A stretch of 64,000 bases of DNA from Calliphora vicina (GCF_958450345.1 NC_088783.1:102481302-102545301); one strand, 5' to 3'. Positions 1-11,034 are shown, counted from the stretch's first letter. Numbers and translations: made by a program. The notes: generated by a model from the letters alone, not told the origin.

Positions 1-780
1 TAATATTATAGAACTGTACAGTGAGCAATCTTTTGAATTGCCTTAAAAATCGGTTGAAATATGGAAACAAAATTTTAACTATTTAAAAAAAAAAACATTT
101 CATCTCTCGAAACACAACCTTTATAATTATAAGCAAATCAATTTTTAAAAAATGATATTCCATACTTAGAGCAATGATATGATTTCGGAGACAAATCATT
201 TTACAGCAAAATTTAATTTTTAAATTTAAAAATATCCCTTTTATCGTTGGATAACTTATCAAAGCTTCCAAAGTTTTATAAATATCAAATATAATTGACG
301 ACATGTTGCTTTTGCCGCAAGATATTTCATGTTTTTTTTTGAATTTTTAACACTGCGATCTTTGATATTTTTTACATTACTCCGAAAATTTACCTTAAAC
401 CTTTTGGAAGTAAACAATTTTATTTACACAATTTTAAGGACAATATCTTTGCATTTAAAATGGGATCAAAAATTATATTGGACTTTGAGTAGTTTCAATA
501 TTATGGGCAATTATGTGTATAAAATTTTATACAATCGTAACAAATTTTCAAATCGCGATATTTTTGAAGTGGAAAGGGTTTCCGATGATTGATTTGAGGA
601 ACCCTGTTAAATGTTAAATTTTTATTTATTTTTCTAATAAAAACTTAACTTAAATTTAACTTATTTGAACTATAAGTGCATTTTTAAATTGTCCAGTTAT
701 TTTTTAAAAATCCAGGTAAATTTTTCTTATGGTCCAGTTATTTGACTTTTGCTATCTGGTAACCCTAGCCCATACACAGA
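1..780. other. AT-rich stretch, no feature recognised
   Basis: The open frames here are short, AT-rich and lack motifs or splice-site support. I see no gene, RNA or bounded repeat. Confidence 0.5.
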
Positions 781-1004
781 AAAAAGTTTCAACATAAATA
801 TTATGATTTGATTTCAATTCATAACATTTATTAATACTTTCTTAAATAGTATGATTTTTTTCATATTTTATGTTTTCAAACTAAATTTAGAAGGCTTGGA
901 AAAAATACGCCCATGTTCTGGAAAAGACAGCGTTTTCAAATCGCTTACGGTTTGAAAAACGCAAAACGCATTTCATCATGTTCTGAAAACCAATGCAATT
1001 TATT

Positions 1005-1605
1005 ATAAAATACTAGCTGATCCGGCAAACGTTGTTCTGCCGTACAAATTATTTCTAGTGAATATTTTGGTTGTTAAATAAAAAATAACGAATGTATTCT
1101 AAGTGAATTTGGCATTATAGGTATTTTTGATGCCAAATGAAGAGAAATACAAACAAAATTTTTGGCGAAAAATATTAAAAAAAATGGGTGGAATAGGGAC
1201 ATCCTAATGTCCTAGCGGTATGAAATATAATATTCTCGTACCTACCAAAAATATATACAAAATTTCATAAAAATAGGTAAATATTGATATTTGGATATTG
1301 CTCATACAAAATACTAACATCTCGGCTAAAAAACGGGTGGGTGAGGGTCTGTGGATTAAAATTTGGGGTTATAGGTATTTTTTAATGCCAAATAAATAAA
1401 ATGCGAAAAAAAAGCTTTTGGCCAAACAATTTTAAAAATTAATTCTGGATAGGGTCACCCTAATGACCTAGCGGTATGAAATATACTTTACGACCTATTC
1501 TCATACCTACCAAACATACATACAAAATTTCATAAAAATCGGTTGAGCCGTTTCGGAGGAGTTCAAACACTAACATTGTGACACGAGATTTTTATATATT
1601 AGAAG
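1005..1605 (+). repeat. Interspersed repeat, unclassified
   Basis: Begins ACTAGCTGATCCGGCAAACG and ends near GTGACACGAGATTTTTATAT. Inside, a phrase around CCTAGCGGTATGAAATAT followed by CATACCTACC and ACAAAATTTCATAAAAAT occurs twice. Terminal phrases of this kind are widespread in insect genomes. I cannot assign the family; a LINE 3' part or a Helitron relative are both possible. The repeat at about 38605-40005 starts in a similar way. Confidence 0.45.
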
Positions 1606-1650
1606 ATTGTACCATTTATTTTTTAATAAAAAAAATTAAAAATAAAACAT

Positions 1651-1950
1651 TTATGTTTGCTGCGGCTGCTGGGGCTGCTGCTGCAGTGGCTGCTGTTGCA
1701 GGGGTTGCTGTTGCAGGGGCTGCGGTTGCAGGGGCTGCTGAGCCATGTATTGTGGCACCGGCAGATAGTTCTGCATGTAGTATTGGGGCTGGTATGTATG
1801 ACCAGCACCATCATACCCAGTCCCCTTCTTAATTTTTAAATTTACGATAATCTTCTGATGACAGTGGGGGCACTTCATGTTCTGAAATAAATAAATAAAA
1901 GTAGTATTAATAAAAAAATAAAAAATAAAAATAAACAAATTACTTACCAT
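1651..1950 (-). CDS. Tiny two-exon gene, CxxC + Gln/Pro-rich tail (copy 1)
   Basis: Best model is complement(join(1651..1881,1948..1950)), 77 residues. Exon 1 codes only the initiator Met: ATG is followed directly by GTAAGT. A 66-bp intron ends in TTTCAG at 1882. Exon 2 starts N-M-K-C-P-H-C, continues to a basic LKIKKG stretch and GYDGAGH, then a tail of Q/P/L/Y repeats (QPLQQQ units) and a stop. The CPHC pair could form half of a zinc site; no second Cys pair is present. The same layout occurs at 24763-25074 and, truncated, at 50210-50374. AATAAA lies shortly after the stop. Upstream there is a palindrome around ATACCAAGTTT (about 2030-2075) and then a terminus shared with the element at 49072-50697. 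Function unknown; I infer a repeat-borne gene family. Confidence 0.5.
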   Translation of the reverse strand: MVSNLFIFIFYFFINTTFIYLFQNMKCPHCHQKIIVNLKIKKGTGYDGAGHTYQPQYYMQNYLPVPQYMAQQPLQPQPLQQQPLQQQPLQQQPQQPQQT

Positions 1951-2189
1951 TTTAAATGTTTTCGGACAGGTGGACGGACAGCTGAACGGCTTCTATTCAA
2001 ATGACGCTTTAGGGCGCCATTTAAATTAATACCAAGTTTGTAAAATTTTTAGTACAAATTTAAACTTGGTATTACTTATAAATTCAATCGATTCAATAGA
2101 ACTTTTGTTTATAAAAAGTCGAACAGTCGATTATTTAAAAACTTCGTAACAGTGAATTACTAAAAATTATTCGATTTGGTAGCACCAAA

Positions 2190-2400
2190 ATATTGTTAAA
2201 AACACTCATTACTCATCTGGCAGCACATGTATAAATTCTGCACAAAAAAGAGAAAACACTCAATTGTCTGCACAATTCGAGTAATATTCTCTCTCTTCAT
2301 AATGAGTGGAAAAAGTAGTTTGATAAACTACTTTGTTATTTTCTCGTCCGCCAAAATTTTGCTTGTCGAACATTTTAGACGGTAACATAAAATTGTAAAT
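2190..2400 (-). repeat. Terminus of the satellite-bearing repeat family
   Basis: Nearly identical to 50556-50697, including the palindromic AGTTTGATAAACTAC near the outer end and TATTTTCTCGTCCGCC at the edge. It sits directly upstream of small-gene copy 1, as it does upstream of copy 3 at 50.2-50.4 kb, so gene and terminus seem to belong to one mobile unit. Confidence 0.5.
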
Positions 2401-2757
2401 ACGACAGCAACTACGACAGCTATCGTTTTTCGACTACGCCAAACACAATAAGGGTGAATATTGCTTAACGATGTTAGCTTATATACATACATCCTGGATT
2501 TATTAACTTATTGTCCAATAATTAATATATTTCATTTTTTGAGTAATCCATGAACATATTGTCATTAAAATAAGTTTTGTATTTGTTTGTTTTTTTAATG
2601 AAAAATAATCTGAGATGGAAAAGTCAATATTTATAAAACATTTTTTTTAAGCTCGTTTAAAAATTAGTTTGCTAATAAAATTTAAATTATTGCTAAGTAC
2701 AAACATTGTGGAATTTACTATCCTCCAAGTTTATTAGATATATATATGTATGTATAT

Positions 2758-3258
2758 TAGAGTGACAATCAGTTAAAATTTTGAAGAGTGCCGGGTGGAA
2801 TATTCTGACAATATATTCCTAAAAGTTATGTGCTGAAAATTTGAGCCAAATCGGACAACGATTTCTGGATGCGTTCAGATATATGCAAAATTTTACTATT
2901 TATATGAAATAAATAGGTGAAACTCGTTAACTTTCTGCATTGTTTTCTAGAAATATTAGATTTATTTATATAAATGAATATTACATTAAAATTTTTTTTG
3001 GAAATTAACCCTGTATATCCTTTGGGTCATCGCCAAAATTCGGATAAAATTAAAATTTTTCAGTTTTTGTAAAAATTTTGGTACTAAATAAATACTTTTG
3101 CATTTGAATGCAAACGAATCGAAATGTGTACGTTATTATCGTTGTAATGAGATATAAAAGACAAAATTTGGTTTAAAAATGTTAAAGTTATTACAAACTC
3201 TCCAGACCATTAACTTGTCTCAGGCCACTTGAACAAGAAAAAAGTGTCTGTCACCCTA
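2758..3258. mobile_element. hAT-type MITE, 501 bp
   Basis: Ends read TAGAGTGACA and TGTCACCCTA, an imperfect terminal inverted repeat, flanked by a perfect 8-bp direct repeat ATGTATAT (2750-2757 and 3259-3266). TAG...CTA ends with 8-bp duplications are typical of hAT elements. No transposase frame inside, so non-autonomous. Confidence 0.75.
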
Positions 3259-3400
3259 ATGTATATATGTATATGCACAGCGCATACTTTCGGGACATTT
3301 TTTGATCTACCGCATTCTTTGAAGACAGTCCAAAAAAAATCATATACATACCGCATATATCAAATGAAAGCCTAATATGTATTCTATGATGCATATGACA

Positions 3401-3560
3401 GGGGCCGAATTACCGCATTCGTGATCGAATGAACTATCGTATCGAAATATAATCTCGATATCGTAATTATAACAAAATGTACTAAATTTCGAATGCCGTA
3501 ATTTCAAATAAGAATATTACGATCTAATTTACTCGATATCGAATGTGGTAATTCGGCCTC
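3401..3560. mobile_element. Short inverted-repeat element (about 160 bp)
   Basis: GGCCGAATTACCGCATTCG at the left is mirrored by CGAATGTGGTAATTCGGCC at the right. Internal sequence also repeats TCGATATCG-like words. No coding content; MITE by structure. The target duplication is unclear. Confidence 0.5.
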
Positions 3561-3954
3561 AGGGTTCGATCTATCGGTATATTTTTGAGAAAAATCTACT
3601 ATTGTAAAAAAGTCAGTTAAAAAATCGCGCTATTTTAAATGATATATAATTTGTTTAAATCTTTAAGTGCTTATAACTCCTAAGCCAAATCTGAACAAAA
3701 CTTTTACACCAAACATTTTTCTCGCCATTTCGTCTCCATTAAACAATTACTTCCAATTTCTTCTTTTGCATTACCAATATCTGATCTTTTTCTTCCTGAT
3801 CCAGGTTTCATTTCAATGTGAAGATGAAACTTCTATGCTATTTTTTGAAAGTACATATTGGATTTTTTAGAAAAGCTTTAAATATGTGTTCATGTACTTT
3901 TTTGCATATATGTGAATTAATATCAACAAATAATTTGATTTATTAATAAAATTA

Positions 3955-4665
3955 CCTTATAATAATTATAAAACAGGCTTCCAGAATTGGGTGGGCATTT
4001 TACTGCTACGTGTTTGCCATCGATTGCCCCCAAACAGTTAGGAAATTCCATTTTTCAAAAGAAAAGGCAAATCGATGCAATTCTTCTGGTGTTATTGGGG
4101 GAATTTCATCCTGCAATGTATGATATAAGGCACTGCAGACTTCGTCAATAATGACACCAAACTTTTGCTTGCTAATCCTATAGCAACTTGCAATGTGGCG
4201 CTGCAATGTCCCACAAGCTAAATATCTATCAAAAAAGTGTTAAATTATAAAACAAGAATACAAATGCATCAAATATACTTACTCCAATACAATTGCCAAT
4301 TTGTGCGTTGGAGAAATACCATCATTAGGATGAGTGTTTCTCTTAGGGGTGAGCAATTCTTCCACTTTATGTAGCAGTTCAAAAAAAGTTGAGCTTTCCA
4401 TATGGAAGTTTTCCTTGAACGCCTTTTGGTTTTTAACCATATCCTCAAAATATAAACAGAAGGCATAGTTTACCTTATTTATGAAAGAAGTAAGCTTACA
4501 AAGCATACTTACATCTGTCGCAGACCTTCCTTTCTGGTTTCTATCCTTGAGATAGGGACTTGTTCCAAGTCGTCGATCTTCCAAAAGTTATTCAGTAGCG
4601 ACTGCAATATTCACTACTTGTGCCGCTGCCACACAATCAGCCAATAATATATTATTATTCATTTT
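3955..4665 (-). pseudogene. PIF/Harbinger transposase, spliced, broken
   Basis: Minus strand. An N-terminal exon from about 4662 has one in-frame stop before EDRRLGTSPYL. A donor GTAAGT and acceptor TTTTGAG lead into a part with FFELLHKVEELL, then HKLAIVLE. A second intron (GTAAGT...TTGATAG, about 4220-4282) joins to YLACGTLQRHIASCYRISKQ. These match the order of the PIF/Harbinger nuclease N-terminal half. A one-base deletion at WNF/P puts the catalytic GAIDGKHV segment in another frame. The last exon here ends at a GTAATT donor near 3955; no further exon was found. The family is a DDE endonuclease; this copy cannot make an intact protein. Confidence 0.7.
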
Positions 4666-4699
4666 AATTAAAAAAAAAAACACTGAATACTTTATATTA

Positions 4700-5298
4700 T
4701 TAAAATTTTTAATTGAATTTTTATTTATTTATTTTATTTATTTTCACCATTTAAATAACATGGTTTTTGTTTACACTTGTAAAGCAATGAAGCATACGTT
4801 CAAGCAATAAAAGCGACAAACTTTGCAAAATCGCTAGATAGACTACATTTGTTGCACATCAAATTTTTCGCAAATATGAACAGAGTACCTAGCTTTAGAT
4901 GTTAAATGAGTGATGCCATACTAAAACATTTTATAAAAGAATTAACAGCACACAAATATAACACTGTAATGTGTAGATCATTGCTTTTACCCATTAGTTA
5001 CATATAGAGTTACCTACATTATCTGTGGTATACTTGTTTTTAGTAGATATTTATTTTTTTTAAATAAGTTTTATTGAAATATAAGTAAAGTATTTTATTA
5101 AAAAATATTTTTTTATACATATCTAACCTCGTATTCATAAAAACGTTTTAAATTTAACAAATAAATGTTTATTAGAATCTAATTTTTATTAAAAATTTAT
5201 AATTGATAATTTTCATATTTTTTTCTAAAGGGATTTGAATTTTAAATTGTTAAATGCACAGTTTATAGGTAATTACTTTTATATATTTATATTATGTA
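4700..5298. other. Intergenic, nothing recognised
   Basis: AT-rich, no convincing frame. A phrase near 5130 (CGTATTCATAAAAACG) resembles one arm of the short hairpin elements found at 28541 and 29566, without the second arm. Confidence 0.4.
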
Positions 5299-5306
5299 CT
5301 TGGTAC

Positions 5307-5486
5307 CAATGCGAATTTATAGAAGGTAACCTTAGAAGAACAGTTGATTGTTTTTTTTTATTCTGTTGTTTACACAATTGAACTGTCAACAAACCCAAAA
5401 GAAAAAACAACAACAGGCTACTTTGACAGTTCAGTACATGCTACACTTGTTGTAGTTCTGTCGACATCTTCTATAAATTCGCGTTA
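5307..5486. mobile_element. MITE with GCGAATTTATAGAAG ends, copy 1
   Basis: Inverted ends GCGAATTTATAGAAGGT and CTTCTATAAATTCGC. Flanks CTTGGTAC (5299-5306) and CTAGGTAC (5487-5494) fit an 8-bp target duplication with one mismatch. The same family recurs at 48893-49033. Confidence 0.6.
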
Positions 5487-5489
5487 CTA

Positions 5490-6690
5490 GGTACTCTATA
5501 CATATAAAAAATATCCAAGCGGTTATTATAACGGTATTTTTGTTTTGCCAAAATTTTACAAAACTTCTAGAAAATAAACCACGCATCATTCGTTATTCAA
5601 CTATTGAACTATAAAGTAATAGGCTGCCCTTATGTGTGTTTAAAGTATTAACAACTGCGAAAGTATTTTTTATAATAGTAAATTTAAATTCTTTAATTAT
5701 TAACAATTATTTAAAAAAAAGAACTATTACTTGTGTAAGTACAACCAATAGAAATTTTGTTTTTAAAAATCATGTCTGCTTAATTTTTTTTTGTGTTTTT
5801 AATTTACCAGATAAATTTAACAAAACCAACATAATATTCTTCACATTTTGGCTTAAATAACTGGTGATCATCTCAAATTATAGTAAGTATAATTTTTATA
5901 TTTTACTTTTAAAGCAAAAAGTCTACAGTGGACTTTTTAAATGTAGTGCAACTTCGAAAATCCGGACACATTTACGGGTGTCATAGAATCCAATCACTGT
6001 TGGAATCGGTTTTGAAAACGACTTCTCGTGAAATCGAAAGTGTTATATTCAATCTAGAATTAAATTATTTATCGATTAAACAAAAAATTATATTGGATTT
6101 CATAATTAAAATGTAAATTTTTTGTCGTTTTCAAAATGATTCCTTCTATGATTGGATTCTATGACAACCCGATAGTTTTATGCATATGGGATTATGGAGT
6201 TGTCCGGACTATAGTAGCTCGTGGAAAAATCCACGTTAATTTTACATAAAAGAATTTCGCCTTTCCTATTAAAATTTCTGATGAAATTGAAATCGTCATA
6301 TGGTCGTTTTTTGTTGCAAAAACCACGCTTCCTCTAATTTGGTTCTCACATTTAAAAAATCCCACGAAATCCATTTATGAGCTTTATGGTCCTTGGAAAG
6401 ATCTTAAATAAATACGCTATGTGTTTTTTCAATCCTCTTAGTTTTTTTTTTAGATTTAAGGAGGTTTGTACACTTTTTTTTAAAATATCGGTTAATTTGT
6501 AATAAAATTCTGAATAAAATAAAAAGAACTTGGTAACAGTTATGTATCTTATGCCTGTAAAAAGTTACACGTGGGTTACAATGTTGGGTCATGTAGAAAG
6601 GGTCGTATTTTTAGGCTGTCCTAAAAAGTCCCCATAATTTTTTTATATAGAAACAAATATTCTTAATTCATCAGCGTGTAAAATAAAAGT
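5490..6690. other. No gene recognised
   Basis: Contains short open frames without motifs. CATAGAATCCAATCA at about 5983 is mirrored by TGATTGGATTCTATG at about 6148, so a roughly 180-bp imperfect inverted repeat may be present. Otherwise featureless. Confidence 0.35.
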
Positions 6691-6694
6691 TTGC

Positions 6695-6800
6695 TCATTT
6701 AAGCGGGAATAGGTCGTTCGATCCTATCCAAACTAGGCCAATTTAAACAAATTTTAGGTTTGAGTAAATTAGTCTAAACATACAAAGGACCAATCCTATA
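6695..6800 (+). repeat. Left arm of a long-range inverted repeat
   Basis: Matches the reverse complement of about 9985-10085, sharing words such as CCTATCCAA, CTAG and AATTTTAGGTTTGA with mismatches. The two arms bracket a block of about 3.3 kb with the Tc1-like copies and the Pro/Gln-rich frame. Confidence 0.5.
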
Positions 6801-6868
6801 AAAAGCACAATATTTGTATAGCCCTACATGTTACATTTTGAAGAGCAAATAAAATAAATAAAATTATA

Positions 6869-7410
6869 TACAGTGCCGGACTTAAATATTCACACAGCAT
6901 ACAGATTTATCTTTAATCTTCCATATTTTTTAAACGAAGGCCACAACTTTCGTACGGGTTTCAAAAAATATTTATTTACATATAACTTATTGAAATATAT
7001 GGAAAAACTAAACATAAGTTGGAACATTTCAGAAAAAAAATTTAACTAATGTTTCGAAGTTCGATTTTAAGGGGACAAAAATATTCACACAGTCTCTAAT
7101 TTTTAATAGGAATATAGTTTTTTTTAATAGTTTAATATTTTGTGGAGTAGCCTATATTTTTAATGACTTATTTTAATCGTCTTGGCATTGAATCGACCAA
7201 TTGTTGGTGAAGTCAGCTCCAATATTTTGCCATTCTTGTAACAGGGCTTCTTTAAGTTGAGTCTTACTAATAATATGGTGCTTTCCTACACGTTCGGCCA
7301 ATTTATCCCACAAATGGCACTATTCATATTCGGACGTCATGGGCAGTGTGTTTGGGGTCATTGTACTGTTGCAAATAGAAATGTTCCCAAGCTTTAACTT
7401 TAGAGCGCAT
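6869..7410 (-). mobile_element. Truncated Tc1-like element
   Basis: Starts after TA with CAGTGCCGGACTTAAATATT, the same terminus as the element at 8962-9863. It then runs through a second internal TATTCACACAG repeat (about 7091) and the C-terminal transposase coding part on the minus strand, and stops abruptly near 7410 where the Pro/Gln-rich region begins. Relative to the 8962 copy it lacks about 60 bp near CACTATTCATATTCGG. It cannot code for an active transposase. Confidence 0.7.
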
Positions 7411-7481
7411 TGTATTATTTCAAGTAAAAAAGTAAAAAATACAAAAGTAAAAAATAAAAAAATAAAAATACAAAATAAAGT

Positions 7482-7886
7482 TTAATAGTTTCTTCTCGGT
7501 AGAGGCGGAGGAGGGGCAGAATATTGCCGCTTCTTTGTTGTTGCCTCAAGTGGTTGAGGTGTTTGTTGTTGTGGAGTTGCTGGTTCTTGTTGTTGTGGAG
7601 TTGGTGGTGCTTGTTGCTGTTGTTTTGGAATTGGTGGTGCTTGTTGCTGTTGTTTTGGAGTTGGTGGTGCTTGTTGCTGTTGTTGTGGAGTTGGTGGTGC
7701 TTGTTGCTGTTGTTGTGGAGTTGGTGTTTGTTGCTGTTGTGGTGTTTTTTGCTGTTGTTGTGGTGTTTGTTGCTGTTGTTGTGGAGTTGGTGGTCTTGGT
7801 GTTTGTTGCTGTTGTGTTTGTGGTGGAGCTGCTGCTGTTCCTGGTAGTAGTTGAGGTGCTGCATGTGTAGGTGCTCGTTGTTGAGA
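7482..7886 (-). CDS. Pro/Gln-rich frame, C-terminal exon
   Basis: The likely coding frame is the one reading repeated TPQQQQQAPP units on the minus strand. It ends with TKKRQYSAPPPPLPRRNY and a stop at 7482-7484. The last part has PPPPLPRR, a plausible SH3/WW-ligand-like motif. The frame is open up to a stop just above 7886 and has no ATG, so this is either an exon or a fragment; a possible acceptor lies in the CACATGCAG region (about 7860). Abutting Tc1 debris at 7410 suggests rearrangement or capture. Identity unknown. The His/Asn-rich frame of the same DNA is a register shadow. Confidence 0.35.
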   Translation of the reverse strand, partial: SQQRAPTHAAPQLLPGTAAAPPQTQQQQTPRPPTPQQQQQTPQQQQKTPQQQQTPTPQQQQQAPPTPQQQQQAPPTPKQQQQAPPIPKQQQQAPPTPQQQEPATPQQQTPQPLEATTKKRQYSAPPPPLPRRNY

Positions 7887-7889
7887 TTT

Positions 7890-8955
7890 TTATTTTTTAA
7901 ATACAGCCTGCGTTTGGCCTTCTCCTTTTTTTAAGGACTGATGTTATTGTATAAAACAATGAAATGTACACTTTATCCAGAAATTTGTTCAAAGCACAAT
8001 TTACCAATCAACACGGTTCAATACACATTAACAGTTCAAGACAACGACTGAGTATTGCCTCACACGACCGCTTTTTTTCTACAAAAATATGCATCTTTTA
8101 AAATGTATATAAATGGTTAAAATGGTGTTTTTTATTAATAGACTCCTTGAAACAAAATATCCCATAAATCGCTTTCAGAGTCCACAGACAACATGTGGGC
8201 TTGAAAATTGTTTGGACGATCAGCCCACTGCTGGCGCTATCCGTTGGACTGTTAATATACATACATATGTATTTACAAACCTTGTTTTCCGTTTAAATTT
8301 TTTTAATTCCTTTTCTCCATCCATTTTTATTATAATTTATTAATTTTTTTACTTTAAATCGTTTTTTTACAAATAACACAGAGAAAATACAGGTAACAAA
8401 ACATATACAATGTCACTTAAAATCGTACACCATCGTAGTCAAATTTTATTCATTGGTTTTAGAAAGTTGATGTTTTGGAAATATTTTAAAATGCTATTTT
8501 TATCAGAAAATTCACTGTACATACATATGTATGCTGCATAAATGTCATCCATTTTTTGTCAGTTTGCATTTTATATAGGTCGATAAAGAAGACTTTGTTG
8601 CGTTGTAATATCCGAAGTTGTTCCGATCTAATTTTTCTGGCAACATCTTTGGATGGTACTTGATCATTACCTTGCAGTCTTAATTGCATTTTCTGTTGGC
8701 ATAATTTTCCGTCATGCCAATTTGTGGCCTTTTGGTATTTTTTATTCATTTTGAAATAATCTTATTGCGAAAATTGTATGTGTTCATGATGTTAAAGGGA
8801 TCTTATTTCTTGCACAATAGAAAAGGCACGCCCGGTACTTATAATTAGTCGGACAATGTTCTTTTCTGATTGAAGGTAAGAATGGTACTCAACAAAAACG
8901 CAAGGTACTTTCAATAAGTCTGGACAATGATCTTGTTGATTCTAAATAGTACTTA
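7890..8955. other. Unassigned region between Tc1-like copies
   Basis: A minus-strand open frame at 8486-8749 (87 residues, Lys/Gln-rich, starting MNKKYQKATNW) is the only frame of note. I do not recognise it and there is no splice or promoter support. A pair of GGTACTT...GGACAATG phrases occurs near 8838 and 8903, perhaps a small duplicated repeat. Confidence 0.3.
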
Positions 8956-8961
8956 AATATA

Positions 8962-9863
8962 CAGTGCCGGACTTAAATATTCACACAGCATCCAGATTTA
9001 TCTTTAATCGTCCATATTTTTTAAACGAAGGCCCCAACATTCGTCGGGTTTCAACAAAAATATTTATTTACATATTACAGTTTGGAGAAGGCCAAACACT
9101 GAATTGGAAAAGTACAATGTAGTAAACACTGTCAAACATGGTGGATAAGGGGTCATGTTGTGGGGTTGTATGGCTGCATCTGGTGTAGGAAACTTAGTTT
9201 TCATCGACGGTTCAATGGACAAAACAGTGTACCTTAATATTTTAAAAGAAAACCTACTACAATACGCTCTAAAGTTAAAGCTTGGGAACGTTTCTATTTT
9301 CAACAGTACAATGACCCCAAACACACAGCCCATGACGTCCGAATATGAATAGTGCATCATGTTCCCCACATTCTCCCGACTCCTCCGCAATCACCTGTTA
9401 TGAATACCATAGAATATCTGTGGGATAAATTTGCCGAACGTGTAGGAAAGCACCATATTATTAGTAAGACTCAACTTAAAGAAGTCCTGTTACAAGAATG
9501 GCAAAATATTGGAGCTGATGTCACCAACAATTGGTCGATTCAATGCCAAGACGATTAAAATAAGTCATTAAAAATATAGGCTACTCCACAAAATATTAAA
9601 CTATTAAAAAAAAACTATATTCCTATTAAAAATTAGAAACTGTGTGAATATTTTTGTCCCCTTAAAATCGAACTTCGAAACATTAGTTAAATTTTTTTTC
9701 TGAAATGTGCCAACTTATGTTTAGGTTTTCCATGTATTTCAATAAGTTATACGTTAATAAATATTTTTTGTGAAACCCGTACGAAAGTTGTGGAATTCGT
9801 TTAAAAAATATGGAAGATTAAAGATAAATCTGTATGCTGTGTGAATATTTAAGTCCGGCACTG
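8962..9863 (+). mobile_element. Internally deleted Tc1-like element
   Basis: Flanked by TA on both sides (8960-8961, 9864-9865). Terminal inverted repeats start CAGTGCCGGACTTAAATATT and extend more than 100 bp. A second ACTGTGTGAATATTTTTG copy lies about 210 bp inside the right end (9641), an IR/DR arrangement. The N-terminal half of the transposase is missing. Confidence 0.8.
9070..9558 (+). pseudogene. Tc1-like transposase remnant
   Basis: Frame at 9155 gives VMLWGCMAASGVGNLVFIDG, the conserved WGC...G.G core of Tc1 transposases. The block that should carry the second catalytic Asp reads FNSTMTPNTQ and has lost it. A second frame from 9352 gives PPQSPVMNTIEYLWD with the third acidic residue (IEYLW). 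The frames are separated by a stop, and the DNA-binding half is gone. Dead copy. Confidence 0.75.
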
Positions 9864-9869
9864 TATGTA

Positions 9870-10540
9870 ATTGGTAGAAGTGGAAAAGGATTAATATTTC
9901 AGTGATATTAAATAATTTTATCAATTTTTCGTACGTCATTTCCCTAAAAACTAAAAAAAATATAATCAAATATTGGGTCTTTTCGACGATTGGAGATTTG
10001 CGTTTTTAGAATATTTTATTCAAACCTAAATTTTTTTTAAAAAATTGGACTAGCTTGGATAGGGTTGGGGTCCACTTAAATAAGCCTAATTTTATTTTAT
10101 ACCCTTAAGTTATCTTTCCGGATTATATATATAAAAATGATATATAGTCCTGAAGAATTTTTTTTGAAAAAAGTAAAAAATACTACCCTTTTAACATGTT
10201 CAACTTTGGATACGTGTAACATTTTTCAGAGATGAGGTAACTGTTACCTGAAACTGTACTGAAAGAGATCTTTTTAAGGTCTATTTATATTTTAAAGTTC
10301 AGCTCATTCATATAATTCATATAAAAACTCGCATATTTTTGTTTTCTTTTTTCCTTTTAAATGATTTTTATAAAACTTGCTTTTCTTGTTTAAATCATTT
10401 TTCTAACTGTTTCAGTTTTTAAGTAGATTTTAGAAAAATCATATACATTTTTAAAATAATAATTTTGCTCATTCATTTATTTAATTATTATTTTGTTTTA
10501 TTTATAAAAGCGACTTATTGTTTTTTTATTTTTTTATTTC
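9870..10540. other. Right inverted arm and AT-rich DNA
   Basis: The part around 9985-10085 is the mirror arm of 6695-6800. The rest is AT-rich, ending in a pyrimidine tract and CAG at about 10543 that fits a 3' splice site for the next exon. Confidence 0.4.
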
Positions 10541-10545
10541 AGATG

Positions 10546-10682
10546 TTTTCGCTTGTAAAATTTCACAACGAAGAGTTGTCAATTGTAGAGTCAAGATACG
10601 TAAAGCAACACCAAAAATACGCTTGTGTAGTTAAATGCAAGGGAGGAAAATATTCCGCGTTCATCATTTCCCAAAAAGGTCA
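10546..10682 (+). pseudogene. Exon of unknown gene, cut by a transposon
   Basis: A pyrimidine-rich tract and TTTCAG precede ATG at 10543. The frame starts MFSLVKFHNEELSIVESR and contains CVVKCKGGKYSAFIISQKG, then runs into sequence matching the end of the TTAA-flanked repeat (from about 10683). The pattern F.LVKF...CVVK..GK.Y.A.II resembles N-terminal segments of some insect BEN-domain proteins; that is a weak family guess. The downstream exon was not found. Confidence 0.35.
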
Positions 10683-10809
10683 GATGATTTTAGTCAAACA
10701 AAATTATTTGTCGGTAAACAAAATATTTTCTTAATGTGAAAAAATATATAATTTGATCTTGCAAATCTTTTTAGGGTTAAGGTACTTATTTCGAATCAAG
10801 GCGTATTAA

Positions 10810-11022
10810 CAAGGTGAGTGCGTCCCGGCAACAAATACAACAATGCAAAAACAACAGACAATTTGTTTTTGTTAAAATGTACGGTAAATGTCAAAATCAA
10901 GGCGAATTAAAATATTACTATGTTATTTACAATAACAAATGTAAACATAAACAAAGTTTGACATATAGTGTACATAAAACCACAGCGAATGAAGAAACAG
11001 CTGATTTTATGCACTCACCTTG
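10810..11022. mobile_element. Nested MITE with CAAGGTGAGTGC ends
   Basis: CAAGGTGAGTGC at the left is mirrored by GCACTCACCTTG at the right, inside the copy A repeat and absent from copies B and C. The open frame that spans it is most likely fortuitous. Confidence 0.55.
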
Positions 11023-11034
11023 TAAAGCAATTAA

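Noticed and set aside
1578..1839. Ala-rich and Leu-rich plus-strand frames
   Set aside because: Antisense shadows of the Gln/Pro repeat of small-gene copy 1.
7524..7870. Cys/Trp/Leu-rich and Val-rich plus-strand frames
   Set aside because: They are antisense readings of the Pro/Gln codon repeat; the minus-strand frame gives a more sensible composition and C-terminus.
8486..8749. 87-residue minus-strand frame MNKKYQKATNW... as a gene
   Set aside because: No recognised motif, no homologue within the window, no splice or promoter support; kept only as a note.
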